From: Paludibacteraceae bacterium
Lineage (GTDB): Bacteria; Bacteroidota; Bacteroidia; Bacteroidales; Paludibacteraceae
Length of the DNA stretch: 64,000 nt
NCBI GenBank assembly: GCA_017547145.1
Contig: JAFYQJ010000005.1
Location: 310,001-374,000, forward strand
Direction of reading: 5' to 3'
Part shown: positions 41,848 to 51,092 of the stretch, piece after piece
Numbering within the stretch: position 1 is the first letter of the stretch
Layout of the letters: every line of letters begins with the position of its first letter
Translations under genes and position numbers: made by a program
The notes under the pieces: generated by a model
What the model was told of the DNA's origin: nothing
The model's database searches: none
The model's input: only the letters and a program-made list of their open reading frames with translations

Positions 41848-43079
41848 TGTCTAAAAATAGATTTCGCTTTGCTTTTTTTGTAGCATGTCGTTATCTTTTT
41901 TCTAAAAAGAAACAAAATGCTATAAATGTAATATCTTTTATTGCAGCAAGTGGAGTTTGTTTAGGAACACTGGCTCTCGTTTGTGTCCTATCTGTTTTCA
42001 ATGGATTCGAATCGTTAGTAAAAGATATGTTTGCATATTTTGATCCCGATTTGAAAATAGAAGCTATCGAAGGAAAAACTTTTCAGATAAACAATTCGCA
42101 ATTTGAGCAAATAAAAAAAATGGAAAATGTTATTTGCTTCAGCGAGATACTAGAAGACAATGCCTTGATAGCATACAAAAACCGACAAACACCTGTGGTA
42201 ATAAAAGGCATTGACAAAAATTATTTAAAAGCAATTTCTACTGATAGTATTCTATACGATGGGCAATTTTTAGTACACGACTATTATCATAATTACGCCG
42301 TAATTGGCATTGGTTTAGCTTGGCAATTAAATATTGGGCTACAATTTTCAGAAGCATTAAAGATATTTGTACCTAAACGTGAAGAAAAAATAAATATAGC
42401 TGCTCCAGACAAATCATTTAACCAACAAAATGCATTAATAACAGGGGTTTATCTAACAAACGAAAAAGACCTTGATCATAAATATTTGTTTGTAGATATT
42501 AAATTGGCACGTTCGTTATTTGAACGTGACTCAACAAATGTTTCAGCTATTGAACTAAAAGTCCATCCTCAAAAAGTTGATATTACTCAAAAAGAGATAA
42601 AAAAACTTTTAGGTAAAGATTTTTCTGTTAAAAACAAATACGAACAACAAGCAGACTCTTTCCGTATTATGCAAATCGAAAAATGGATAACGTTTCTTAT
42701 TCTTTCTCTAATTTTATTAGTAGCCACTTTTAATATTATAGGATCTTTATCAATGCTTATTATAGACAAAAAAGAAGATATATCAACCTTACATAAGCTA
42801 GGTGCTTCACAGCAATTGATACAAATGATTTTTCTTTTTGAAGGATGGTTAATTTCAATTACGGGAGCATTTGTTGGATTGATCTTAGGTGTTTTGCTAT
42901 GCCTTTCTCAACAATGGTTTGGTTGGTTAAAATTAAACGGAGGATTTATCATTGACACATATCCCATTATTGTACAATTCAGCGATATAATCCTTATCTT
43001 TTTTACGGTTGTAGCATTAGGATTTTTAGCGGCATGTTACCCTGTTCAATATTTACGAAAAAAAGTTTTAACACAATGA
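41847..43079 (+). CDS. LolC/LolE-like ABC transporter permease
   Basis: 410 aa. One N-terminal membrane helix (about 20-45), a large periplasmic MacB-type domain (about 55-265) and three C-terminal helices in the FtsX permease domain (NIIGSLSMLIIDKKEDISTLHKLGAS, the coupling region). This layout matches lipoprotein-releasing permeases LolC/E, which lift lipoproteins from the inner membrane. No ATPase gene is adjacent. Overlaps the next lipoprotein gene by 4 bp. Confidence 0.83.
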   Translation: MSKNRFRFAFFVACRYLFSKKKQNAINVISFIAASGVCLGTLALVCVLSVFNGFESLVKDMFAYFDPDLKIEAIEGKTFQINNSQFEQIKKMENVICFSEILEDNALIAYKNRQTPVVIKGIDKNYLKAISTDSILYDGQFLVHDYYHNYAVIGIGLAWQLNIGLQFSEALKIFVPKREEKINIAAPDKSFNQQNALITGVYLTNEKDLDHKYLFVDIKLARSLFERDSTNVSAIELKVHPQKVDITQKEIKKLLGKDFSVKNKYEQQADSFRIMQIEKWITFLILSLILLVATFNIIGSLSMLIIDKKEDISTLHKLGASQQLIQMIFLFEGWLISITGAFVGLILGVLLCLSQQWFGWLKLNGGFIIDTYPIIVQFSDIILIFFTVVALGFLAACYPVQYLRKKVLTQ

Positions 43080-44230
43080 AAAATAAAATTTTAGTATCAT
43101 TTTTATTTACTCTATTATTAATTTCATGCGACAATGAAAAAGTAACGTCTTTGGTTCTCAACGAAAGGACGAAAACTATGACTATGGGTGATACCGCTCA
43201 ACTCGAAGTTTCTGTTTATCCCCTTGCTGCCTCACGCAACGCTGTAATAACTTGGGAAAGCAGCAACGAAAGTGTTGTTAGCGTATCAAACAATGGAACT
43301 ATACAAGCACTCTCTCCCGGTGAAGCAACTATTGGTGCTATTTGTGGTAAAGTGGTTGCTGAATGTAAAATCACTGTTTTAGCAGTAAAAGCTACTTTTA
43401 ATTTTCACTCTGCAATCATGTACTTTATGGGTGATACCTACAAACAAGGGACGAACAACATTATTCTTCGATTACTAGATGAAGGACTCACACACCAAGG
43501 TTCTGGAGCTATAAAAGGTGAAGGTTTCTTTCTTGATATATCTCTAAATCAATCGGCCACAGACACATTGCTGATAGCAGGGACTTTCAACAATGATACT
43601 ACAGGGAAATCCCTCACTTTTTATCCCGGAAGCAACACAAAAAAATATGCTCCAGGTACTTATTTAGGGCAAATTATATCTCAAAGTATTGGTGCAATTT
43701 TTATTAAAAACGGAAGTTTTGAAGTAAATAAAAACAATGAAGATTACGATATAAACATTTCTTTTATAGGCGAAAAAGGCGAAATAATTTCAGGCAAATT
43801 TTCTGGGAATATCGTAGCATTTGATGCTTCAGAATCAAATATAGAACAAAAAGAGATGAGTTTTTCGTATGCTACAGCACAAGAAATTTCTACAGAAGAC
43901 AATTTAAAACAATTGAAAGTACTCCTAAAAAACGAAACAGATTCCCTACAATTATCTTTCAACGTTGCTCTTAGTTCCTCTAATTCTATTCCTATAGGGA
44001 ATTATTCTATTTCAGAGGTCATCCACGAATTCTCTTTAAACAAAGGCTTTTCTGAATCTGATTCTTATAAAGGTTGCTGGTTGTTAAGTACAGAAAATTT
44101 CTTGATAGAAACGGGAAATGTAGAAGTAACCTTTTCGAATTCTATATATATTTTAAAATATAATCTACAATACGAGAATACCCGAATAACAGGTAGTTAC
44201 TCGGGTAATATTGATTTTTTATCTAAATGA
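43076..44230 (+). CDS. Lipoprotein with Big2-type Ig-like domain
   Basis: 384 aa from ATG 43076 (ATGA overlap with the permease stop). Lipobox LLISC (Cys about 16). A bacterial Ig-like Big2 domain covers about 22-100 (TMTMGDTAQLEVSVYP, WESSNESVVSVSNNGTIQALSPGEATI). The rest, about 280 residues, looks like two related beta-rich halves with paired phrases (GTFNND, PGTYLGQI, GSFEVN versus GNYSISEV, GNVEVTF), ending GSYSGNI. Likely a surface-exposed lipoprotein; ligand unknown. Confidence 0.78.
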   Translation: MKNKILVSFLFTLLLISCDNEKVTSLVLNERTKTMTMGDTAQLEVSVYPLAASRNAVITWESSNESVVSVSNNGTIQALSPGEATIGAICGKVVAECKITVLAVKATFNFHSAIMYFMGDTYKQGTNNIILRLLDEGLTHQGSGAIKGEGFFLDISLNQSATDTLLIAGTFNNDTTGKSLTFYPGSNTKKYAPGTYLGQIISQSIGAIFIKNGSFEVNKNNEDYDINISFIGEKGEIISGKFSGNIVAFDASESNIEQKEMSFSYATAQEISTEDNLKQLKVLLKNETDSLQLSFNVALSSSNSIPIGNYSISEVIHEFSLNKGFSESDSYKGCWLLSTENFLIETGNVEVTFSNSIYILKYNLQYENTRITGSYSGNIDFLSK

Positions 44231-44231
44231 T

Positions 44232-46370
44232 TTACTTCTGAAGTTTAATAGTTTCCGAAGTTTTATCTCCTGCAATTCGCACAATATACAAACCACTTGG
44301 TAAACTTGAAAAATCTATAGTCTCTTGTTGTAAGTTAGTTACATTATCTAATTGTAACGAAATTACCATTTGTCCATTAGTATTCCATACCGACACAGTA
44401 ACATTTTTGTCTGTCTTTGGGAAAAATATTTTTAACTTATCAACTACTGGATTTGGATAACAAATTAACGTTGCTTTTGAGTTTTCAATATCCTCAATTG
44501 AAGAAAACGAGAACGTTTCAATCAACCCTGCCAACGCATCTACCTTTCCATATCCAGCTGCATTGTTAGGCACATTACTAGTATAAGCATCTTCGGTACA
44601 AGTTTTTGCCAAAACTTCTTTTACACATTCTGGTGTCATAAAACGTGCATTTTCCATCCAAAGCGAAATTACTCCTGCCATAAATGGTGAAGACATGGAT
44701 GTCCCTTGCGATTTTCCGTAACGATATTTTTCACCATTATAAGTTTCTGTGGCTATCCAATTCCATCCAGAATGCTGTGCCATATCTGCAGCAGATGTTA
44801 CTGCATAACCATTCACTGAAGATATTATTACACAACCTGGAGCCAAAACATCAGGTTTAGTACGTCCGTCAGCAGTAGGTCCTAAACTTGAAAAAGAAGA
44901 TACACCACCTATTGGATTAGCAGATGCGGTATTAAATGACCCTACTGTTATAATTCGTTCTGCCGTTCCACCAATCTCACCAACAGAATTTACATTATCT
45001 CCATTTGTAAAACCAGCGAATGAATTTCTATAAAAATTACCATAGGCTAACCATGTATTTATAGAACCATTTTTACCATAAATTTTAAAACCTAAATAAT
45101 GTCCAGAATTTAAAGAAACATTTGTACTCTGTAAATAAATATTAACTTTATTATTTGTTGAATTCCATTCTGGCACACAAATAAATGTACCACTTCCGCC
45201 ATTTTTAAGAGATACTACGGCTTTTTGAGACATTGTTGTATCTATTTTAACTGACTCAAAAACCTCATTACCACTAGCATCAAATATACACAACTGCAAT
45301 TGATAATCTTGTGCTGTATCTCCCCATACATCAGCAACAACATAACCTTGAGTTGGGTTTATAAGTGCTTTCATGATAGTATCTGTATCACTGAATGTCT
45401 TTCCACAATGAATATAATCACTACCTTCATTACCTGCACTTCCAACGACAATTCGTTTTTCACCTACAAGAGCATTTAGAGCTTGGTCGAATGACGAAGT
45501 TCCATCGTGAGGACCAACATGGGATCCCCAACTCACATTTACAACACAAGGTTTTCCTTCAGCACTATCAAAACAATATTTTATACCATCCAAAATGGCG
45601 TTATCTTTACTATTATCTACACTTACCATAAATATATCCGCATCAGGTGCTACACCACCATAGTTTTTAAAAGTTGTAGAACCAGCAGCCATACCAGCTA
45701 CGTGAGTCCCATGCGTTTCTGTAGTATTATCTTTTTTTGCAGACAAAATACTTGGTTTAGTTTTATATTCTCTTCCGTAATTAAAGCCTGCCGGGCGACT
45801 TGTTGCATTCGGTGCATTTTTAGATTGATCCCACACTCGTTTTACACGCAAATCAGAACGGTCTTTTGTATAAAAGTTTATATGGTCATATTGCAAACCA
45901 ATGTCGACTACACCGATTACAGTATTCTTCCCTGTATAACCTTGAGGGAGTCCACCCTCACCATTATGGATTTGATCTACACCTACCTTACCACGAGCTA
46001 TATTCATTGTTCTAAAAACAGGTTTCCCCATTTCAAATCGTTTAACATAGTCAAAACTAAGAATCTCGTCTAACTTTGATAACGGAATGCTTGCAGTGAA
46101 AATACTATCTAAATCTGAATTTATTTCAACACCAAGCGAAACTAATTCATCAACATCATAACCCGATTTCAACAATAAAAATCCTGAAATATACTCCTCG
46201 TTTGTTTCAGCATTCGTTGTTGTTGAATAAAAATTTTTTAATGCAACCTTCTGTACTTCTGTAGTTGCATTTTTTCTTTCTTCTAAAAAAACTTTTGTAT
46301 AAGGAGACAACTTGTTTTGTGCCAACACCAACGTTGGAATACACAATAAAACTAATAGTAACTTCTTCAT
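44232..46370 (-). CDS. Subtilisin-family (S8) serine protease with T9SS C-terminal domain
   Basis: 712 aa. Signal peptide 1-17, an N-terminal propeptide (about 25-115; EYISGFLLLKSGYDVDELV ... SIPLSKLDEIL), then the S8 domain with Asp in GVVDIGLQYDH (about 156), His in HGTHVAGMAAG (about 222) and Ser in GTSMSSPFMAG (about 560). The C-terminal 75 residues are a type A sorting domain (CYPNPVVDKL ... LPSGLYIVRI). Predicted to be secreted by T9SS and activated by propeptide removal. Three nt downstream of a gene for a protein like its propeptide. Confidence 0.92.
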   Translation of the reverse strand: MKKLLLVLLCIPTLVLAQNKLSPYTKVFLEERKNATTEVQKVALKNFYSTTTNAETNEEYISGFLLLKSGYDVDELVSLGVEINSDLDSIFTASIPLSKLDEILSFDYVKRFEMGKPVFRTMNIARGKVGVDQIHNGEGGLPQGYTGKNTVIGVVDIGLQYDHINFYTKDRSDLRVKRVWDQSKNAPNATSRPAGFNYGREYKTKPSILSAKKDNTTETHGTHVAGMAAGSTTFKNYGGVAPDADIFMVSVDNSKDNAILDGIKYCFDSAEGKPCVVNVSWGSHVGPHDGTSSFDQALNALVGEKRIVVGSAGNEGSDYIHCGKTFSDTDTIMKALINPTQGYVVADVWGDTAQDYQLQLCIFDASGNEVFESVKIDTTMSQKAVVSLKNGGSGTFICVPEWNSTNNKVNIYLQSTNVSLNSGHYLGFKIYGKNGSINTWLAYGNFYRNSFAGFTNGDNVNSVGEIGGTAERIITVGSFNTASANPIGGVSSFSSLGPTADGRTKPDVLAPGCVIISSVNGYAVTSAADMAQHSGWNWIATETYNGEKYRYGKSQGTSMSSPFMAGVISLWMENARFMTPECVKEVLAKTCTEDAYTSNVPNNAAGYGKVDALAGLIETFSFSSIEDIENSKATLICYPNPVVDKLKIFFPKTDKNVTVSVWNTNGQMVISLQLDNVTNLQQETIDFSSLPSGLYIVRIAGDKTSETIKLQK

Positions 46371-46373
46371 ATC

Positions 46374-46784
46374 TTATTTTATTTTTAAATTTACTTTTTT
46401 TGCGAGTTCAACTCGTTCTATTCCATTTATCTTAATCATTATTTCAAGATTCTTAATAGGAATTCTAAACGTAAAATGCCCATTCCCATAATCCACTAAA
46501 CTCCCCCCTATTTTTTCAAATTCGGTTCTAGAAAATTTTTCATTCACATATAAATGTCCCGAAATGTAAAAATCCCCATTTTGTTCAGCCAAATTATATT
46601 TTTCGATAAAAATTTCTGATGGTTTGTAATTTTTCACAGAAAACTTTTTCGTTTCTGCAACATAATCTTCCCACAAGATTTGAAACTCTGCATTACAAGT
46701 TACACTCTTTGGCAATGTAGCCACTTCCCTTTTTGCAACACATGCAGTCAATAACGTAACTACTATAAAAATGAACTTTTTCAT
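46374..46784 (-). CDS. Small lipoprotein resembling the neighbouring S8 propeptide
   Basis: 136 aa, lipobox TLLTAC (Cys about 15). The C-terminal half lines up with the propeptide of the protease encoded next: ISGHLYVNEKFSRTEFEKIG versus ISGFLLLKSGYDVDELVSLG, then FRIPIKNLEIMIKINGIERVELAKKV versus ASIPLSKLDEILSFDYVKRFEMGKPV. It is thus probably a free-standing inhibitor or folding aid for the protease. First gene of the two-gene unit, 3 nt upstream; -7 element at 46808-46815. Confidence 0.65.
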   Translation of the reverse strand: MKKFIFIVVTLLTACVAKREVATLPKSVTCNAEFQILWEDYVAETKKFSVKNYKPSEIFIEKYNLAEQNGDFYISGHLYVNEKFSRTEFEKIGGSLVDYGNGHFTFRIPIKNLEIMIKINGIERVELAKKVNLKIK

Positions 46785-46807
46785 GTATTTTTTCTTTTTA
46801 AGAATCG

Positions 46808-46815
46808 CAAAGATA
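46808..46815 (-). promoter_or_regulatory. -7 element for the propeptide-like/S8 operon
   Basis: Minus strand TATCTTTG, 24 nt before the ATG at 46784. Confidence 0.5.
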
Positions 46816-46858
46816 TGTTTTTATGTTAAAAACACCAAAGTATAAGAATGTTAGAACA

Positions 46859-47440
46859 TTATAACAAACCTTCATTTTCTAACATTTTTTTATAGAAAAC
46901 TGCTTTTTCTATTAAAGCTAACGGATATGCTCGCGAAGATGAAGGCATCCTATAAATTCTAATCGCTCTTTTTTGTATTTGAACCTCTACATAGTTTCCT
47001 ATTTTTGGCTCTTCTACATTGTCAAACAAAGAGAGTATTGTTTCTAATGCTTTTTGACCTGTAACCACTACTGCCGAGCATTTTGGTATTTGCTCTAAAA
47101 TTCCGATTAAATCAATAGTTTTTACAACTTCTAAAAATTTATCGGAAGCATTTTCTTTTAAACGAATCACCTCTGTTGCCGTATCCCCAAGAGCCACTCC
47201 TTTTTCTGTTAAGAATTGTCGAAGTTTTAATTCTAGAAATTTTTTACCCAACAAATCAACAAAATAGTTTTTATCATTAAAAAACAAATATCCAAAAATT
47301 CTCCACATATCATTTTGAAAATTTGGATAGAAAAAATTCATCGACCACCGTTTTTGTGGAGGAGGAAAACTTCCAAGCATTAAAATCTTCGATTCCTTTG
47401 GCAAGAAAAATTGTAAAGGATGTTTTTCAACTAAAGGCAT
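46859..47440 (-). CDS. Uracil-DNA glycosylase superfamily protein
   Basis: 193 aa. The family core is visible: KILMLGSFPPPQ (motif A-like, about 18-30), a FFYPNFQNDMWRIFG segment typical of the Mug/TDG-like branch, CSAVVVTGQKA in the middle and RMPSSSRAYP near the end (motif B-like, with Ser-rich loop). It probably removes damaged or mismatched bases such as uracil. Starts one base after prfC, so it shares that transcript. Confidence 0.78.
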   Translation of the reverse strand: MPLVEKHPLQFFLPKESKILMLGSFPPPQKRWSMNFFYPNFQNDMWRIFGYLFFNDKNYFVDLLGKKFLELKLRQFLTEKGVALGDTATEVIRLKENASDKFLEVVKTIDLIGILEQIPKCSAVVVTGQKALETILSLFDNVEEPKIGNYVEVQIQKRAIRIYRMPSSSRAYPLALIEKAVFYKKMLENEGLL

Positions 47441-49018
47441 TTAAAATTCACTTGTAAAATGGAATCGTATATTTTCAAAGTCTTGTTGAGCCATTTGCAA
47501 AATATACGATGAATCCGCCATAAAAACATCTCGTCCTTCACGGTCTTTTGCCATATACTGAAATTTCCGTTTTTTAAATAATTCAAGAGCCGCTGCATCA
47601 TCACTTTCTATCCAACATGCCTTATACAACGAAAGAGGTTCAAATCGACATTGTGCACCATACTCGTGCAACAAACGATATTGTATTACCTCAAACTGAA
47701 GTTGTCCAACTGTGCCTATTATTTTTCGATTGTTATATTCGCTTATAAACAATTGAGCAACCCCCTCGTCCATCAATTGAGAAATTCCTTTTTCTAATTG
47801 CTTCGTTTTCATAGGGTCTGCATTTTCTATATAACGAAACATTTCTGGCGAGAAACTTGGCAAACCTTTAAAATGGATTGTTTCTCCTTCAGTCAGCGTA
47901 TCTCCAATTTTAAATACTCCATTGTCGGGCAAACCTATAATATCACCTGCAAAAGCCTCATCTACGGTTTCTTTCTTTTGTGCCATAAATGCGGTTGGAC
48001 TACTGAAACGCATCATTCGATTGTGACGAATATGTTTATAATTACCATTTCGCTCAAAACGCCCTGAACAAATTTTTACAAACGCAATACACGAACGATG
48101 ATTTGGGTCCATATTTGCATGAATTTTAAAAACAAATCCAGAAAATGGCTCTTCATAAGGACTCACTGTTCGCTCTATAGATGCTATTGGACGAGGCGAT
48201 GGTGCTATTTTAATGAAACAATCAAGCAACTCCTTAACACCAAAATTATTTAATGCACTTCCAAAAAATACAGGAGCAACTTCACCTTTCAAATATTCAT
48301 TTACATCAAAATCAGAATAAACACCATTGACTAATTCCAAGTCATCACGCAGTTTATTTGCATCGTTTTCTCCAACAAAATCGTCCAAATCCTTGCTATT
48401 AACATCATTCAACTCTATGGATTCAGATATATATTGTTTGTTAGGCGTATAAAGATTTAGATTTTGTTCAAATATATTATAAACTCCCTTAAACTTCGCT
48501 CCTTGATTTATAGGGAAACTCAAAGGACGCACGCGGATTTGTAATTCAGACTCTATTTCGTCAAGTAAGTCAAAAGGGTCTTTTCCCTCACGGTCCATTT
48601 TATTAATAAAAACGATAACAGGCGTTTTTCGCATTCGACAAACATTCATCAATTTTCGTGTTTGTGCCTCTACACCTTTTGCCGAATCTACAACAATAAT
48701 AACACTATCGACAGCTGTCAAAGTTCTATAAGTATCTTCTGCAAAATCTTGGTGACCCGGAGTATCAAGAATGTTTATTTTAAAATTTTGATATTCAAAC
48801 CCCATAACCGAAGTAGCTACAGAAATACCACGTTGCTTTTCTATTTCCATCCAATCGGAAGTTGCTGTTTTTTTTATTTTGTTCGATTTTACTGCACCCG
48901 CAACATGAATAGCTCCTCCAAAAAGCAAGAGTTTTTCAGTTAAAGTTGTTTTCCCTGCATCAGGATGGGAAATAATTGCAAACGTTCTTCGGCGTTGTAT
49001 TTCTAGTTCTAAACTCAT
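47441..49018 (-). CDS. prfC: Peptide chain release factor 3
   Basis: 525 aa GTPase that recycles RF1/RF2. G1 [15 protein letters not shown] (about 17-31), G2 region [21 protein letters not shown]3 DTPGHQDF, G4 NKMDRE, then domain 2 ([22 protein letters not shown]) and the C-terminal domain ending near [17 protein letters not shown]. Length matches PrfC. -7 element TATCTTTG on the minus strand at 49036-49043. Confidence 0.95.
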   Translation of the reverse strand: MSLELEIQRRRTFAIISHPDAGKTTLTEKLLLFGGAIHVAGAVKSNKIKKTATSDWMEIEKQRGISVATSVMGFEYQNFKINILDTPGHQDFAEDTYRTLTAVDSVIIVVDSAKGVEAQTRKLMNVCRMRKTPVIVFINKMDREGKDPFDLLDEIESELQIRVRPLSFPINQGAKFKGVYNIFEQNLNLYTPNKQYISESIELNDVNSKDLDDFVGENDANKLRDDLELVNGVYSDFDVNEYLKGEVAPVFFGSALNNFGVKELLDCFIKIAPSPRPIASIERTVSPYEEPFSGFVFKIHANMDPNHRSCIAFVKICSGRFERNGNYKHIRHNRMMRFSSPTAFMAQKKETVDEAFAGDIIGLPDNGVFKIGDTLTEGETIHFKGLPSFSPEMFRYIENADPMKTKQLEKGISQLMDEGVAQLFISEYNNRKIIGTVGQLQFEVIQYRLLHEYGAQCRFEPLSLYKACWIESDDAAALELFKKRKFQYMAKDREGRDVFMADSSYILQMAQQDFENIRFHFTSEF

Positions 49019-49035
49019 AATCTATTTTTATTTTG

Positions 49036-49043
49036 CAAAGATA
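49036..49043 (-). promoter_or_regulatory. -7 element for prfC
   Basis: Minus strand TATCTTTG, 17 nt before the ATG at 49018. Confidence 0.5.
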
Positions 49044-49139
49044 CGAAAATAGAGTTTAATATTAAGTATTCGCTCTCTATTTAAACTTTTTTGCCTTTAT
49101 CGGATTTCTCAACTCTTTGTGGTAACTTTGTCGCAGAAA

Positions 49140-49350
49140 TAGAGTTATTTCCAACACTCATTTTTGCGAATTCGCACAACAAATCAATTGTGGAGCTGTG
49201 GTTAAGTCCTGCCGATTTATTCGGAAGAAGCCGATTGATAGTTGTACGTTTTTTCTAATATGCAGTAGAATAGGTCCAAAGCTACACATTTCGACCAAAG
49301 CAATGCAAACGTTAAGAATGAGACCCTTGTATCTCAACGACCTACTCTTT
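49140..49350 (-). ncRNA. Candidate small RNA (or unannotated leader) in the prfC-flavoprotein gap
   Basis: The 382-nt gap between 49018 and 49401 has no credible ORF. The minus strand carries TTTG (49384-49387), 21 nt, then TATCTTTG (49355-49362), one of the best promoter pairs in the window. The transcript region has several short stems (TGAGA/TCTCA near 49317-49335, GGTC/GACC, CCGA/TCGG). The plus strand also has TAACTTTG at 49123-49130. No resemblance to tmRNA, SRP RNA or 6S RNA could be shown by eye. Confidence 0.3.
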
Positions 49351-49400
49351 TCAACAAAGATACAAATCACACTATTTAAATAACAAAAACTCACCCAGGT

Positions 49401-50960
49401 TTACCCTTTTAATACTTCAACAATCTTTTCAGCTATCAACTCTCCATCCATAGCAGACGAGGTAATTCCACCTGTATAGCCCGATCCCTCACCACAAGGG
49501 AACAATCTTTTTATTTGAACATGTTCGCACGTATCAACTTTTCGTGATATGCGTATAGGAGAAGACGAGCGAGATTCTACTCCTACAACAATTGCTTCCG
49601 ACGATAAAAAACCTCGCATATATCGATCGAATGAGCGGAATCCTTTTCGTAAACGAGAACCAATAATCTCTGGCAACCAAAAATGCATTGGCGAAGAAAC
49701 AACTCCCGGTAGATAAGAGCATTGTGGTAGTGTATTCGAAAGTTTCCCTGAAACAAAATCAGTCAAACGTTGAGCTGGAGCAGTTTGCAATCCACCACCA
49801 TTATTATAAAAGGCAGTTTGTTCCAAATTTCTCTGAAATTCTAATCCGCAAAGTTCTCTATACGAATGATAATCTACAAGATCCTCTGGTCGTATTTCTA
49901 CCACAATACCTGAATTTGCAAAACGTGAATTACGAGCAGCAGCTGACATCCCATTCACAACAATAGCTCCACTTTCTGTCGACGCAGGAACTATATGCCC
50001 ACCTGGACACATACAAAAAGAATACACACCTCGACCATCTATTTGATTAACAATACTATAAGAAGCTGCCGGCAAATATTCATCACGACGTTTAGTATGA
50101 TACTGAATTTGATCTATGAGTGCTTGGGGGTGCTCCACACGAACACCCATAGCAAAACCTTTAGCCTCGAGGCTTATTCCTTTTTCATGTAACAATGTAT
50201 AAATATCGCGTGCAGAATGTCCCGTAGCTAATACAACCGCATCACCCATATAAATATAACCTGTTTCGGTTTTCACCCCTTTTATCGTATCTTTTTCTAT
50301 TATAAAATCATTTACTTTCGTATCAAAAATATATTCTCCTCCACAATCTACAATCGTTTTCCTTATATTTTGAATAACAATAGGCAAGCGATCGGTACCA
50401 ATGTGCGGATGTGCTTCGTAAAGAATAGTATCTTGAGCTCCGTGCTGATGAAAAATTTCTAAAATACGACGAATACTTCCTCGTTTTTTCGAACGCGTAT
50501 AAAGTTTTCCATCTGAAAAAGTGCCCGCTCCACCTTCTCCAAAACAATAATTTGACTCTTGATTAAATGCTTGATTTCTATTTTGCAAAGCAATATCCCG
50601 CTTACGAGCTGACACATCTTTACCCCGCTCCAAAATAATGGGTTTATAACCTAACTCTATCAATCTCAATGCTGCAAAAAGGCCTGCTGGACCAGCACCA
50701 ACAATCACTATCGGGATAGCATTGTCAACAGAGTGATAATGAAACTCATTTTCGTACAAATTAGAAGGTTGCTCACCAACAAATACTTCTATCGAAACAT
50801 TTATGCGAGGTTGTCTACTACGTGCATCTATCGATTTTCGTACTATACGATAAGTAAAATCTTGCTCCGAACATTGCAATTTTTGGGCTATTATTCGGCA
50901 AAGTTCTTCTTCGTTCCCAACCTGCTTTGGCAATAGTGTAAATTGTAAATGAGTTTGCAT
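49401..50960 (-). CDS. FAD-dependent oxidoreductase (NAD(P)/FAD-binding flavoprotein)
   Basis: 519 aa. An N-terminal 80-residue lobe precedes the FAD dinucleotide-binding motif VIVGAGPAGLFAALRLIELG (about 90-109) and ERGKDV. Later motifs are CFGEGGAGTFSDGKLYTR, VLATGHSARDIY, CMCPGGHIVPAS and a C-terminal PCGEGSGYTGGITSSAMDG that closes the FAD site. This is the widespread BaiN/HI0933-unrelated flavoprotein group often labelled FAD-dependent protein or dehydrogenase; the substrate is unknown. Probably monocistronic from the -7 element at 51007-51014. Confidence 0.82.
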   Translation of the reverse strand: MQTHLQFTLLPKQVGNEEELCRIIAQKLQCSEQDFTYRIVRKSIDARSRQPRINVSIEVFVGEQPSNLYENEFHYHSVDNAIPIVIVGAGPAGLFAALRLIELGYKPIILERGKDVSARKRDIALQNRNQAFNQESNYCFGEGGAGTFSDGKLYTRSKKRGSIRRILEIFHQHGAQDTILYEAHPHIGTDRLPIVIQNIRKTIVDCGGEYIFDTKVNDFIIEKDTIKGVKTETGYIYMGDAVVLATGHSARDIYTLLHEKGISLEAKGFAMGVRVEHPQALIDQIQYHTKRRDEYLPAASYSIVNQIDGRGVYSFCMCPGGHIVPASTESGAIVVNGMSAAARNSRFANSGIVVEIRPEDLVDYHSYRELCGLEFQRNLEQTAFYNNGGGLQTAPAQRLTDFVSGKLSNTLPQCSYLPGVVSSPMHFWLPEIIGSRLRKGFRSFDRYMRGFLSSEAIVVGVESRSSSPIRISRKVDTCEHVQIKRLFPCGEGSGYTGGITSSAMDGELIAEKIVEVLKG

Positions 50961-51006
50961 AATACAAAACTTTTAATAAAATGTATATTTTTTATTTGCA
51001 TATCTA

Positions 51007-51014
51007 CAAAAATA
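51007..51014 (-). promoter_or_regulatory. -7 element for the flavoprotein gene
   Basis: Minus strand TATTTTTG, about 47 nt before the ATG at 50960. Divergent with the acyltransferase promoter. Confidence 0.4.
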
Positions 51015-51041
51015 CAAAAAATCGAATTTGATTTATATCAA

Positions 51042-51070
51042 TTTGCTTTATAAAAATATCACTACATTTG
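51042..51070 (+). promoter_or_regulatory. Promoter of the acyltransferase gene
   Basis: TTTG (51042-51045), 17 nt, TACATTTG (51063-51070), 22 nt before the ATG at 51093. Both conserved elements are present. Confidence 0.55.
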
Positions 51071-51092
51071 CTACCAAAATTTACCATAAACA

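Noticed and set aside
49140-49260. Resemblance of GGTTAAGTCC and CAGCTCCAC to rRNA or tmRNA pieces
   Set aside because: Matches are about 10 bases, in the wrong context, and no tag peptide or tRNA-like end is present.
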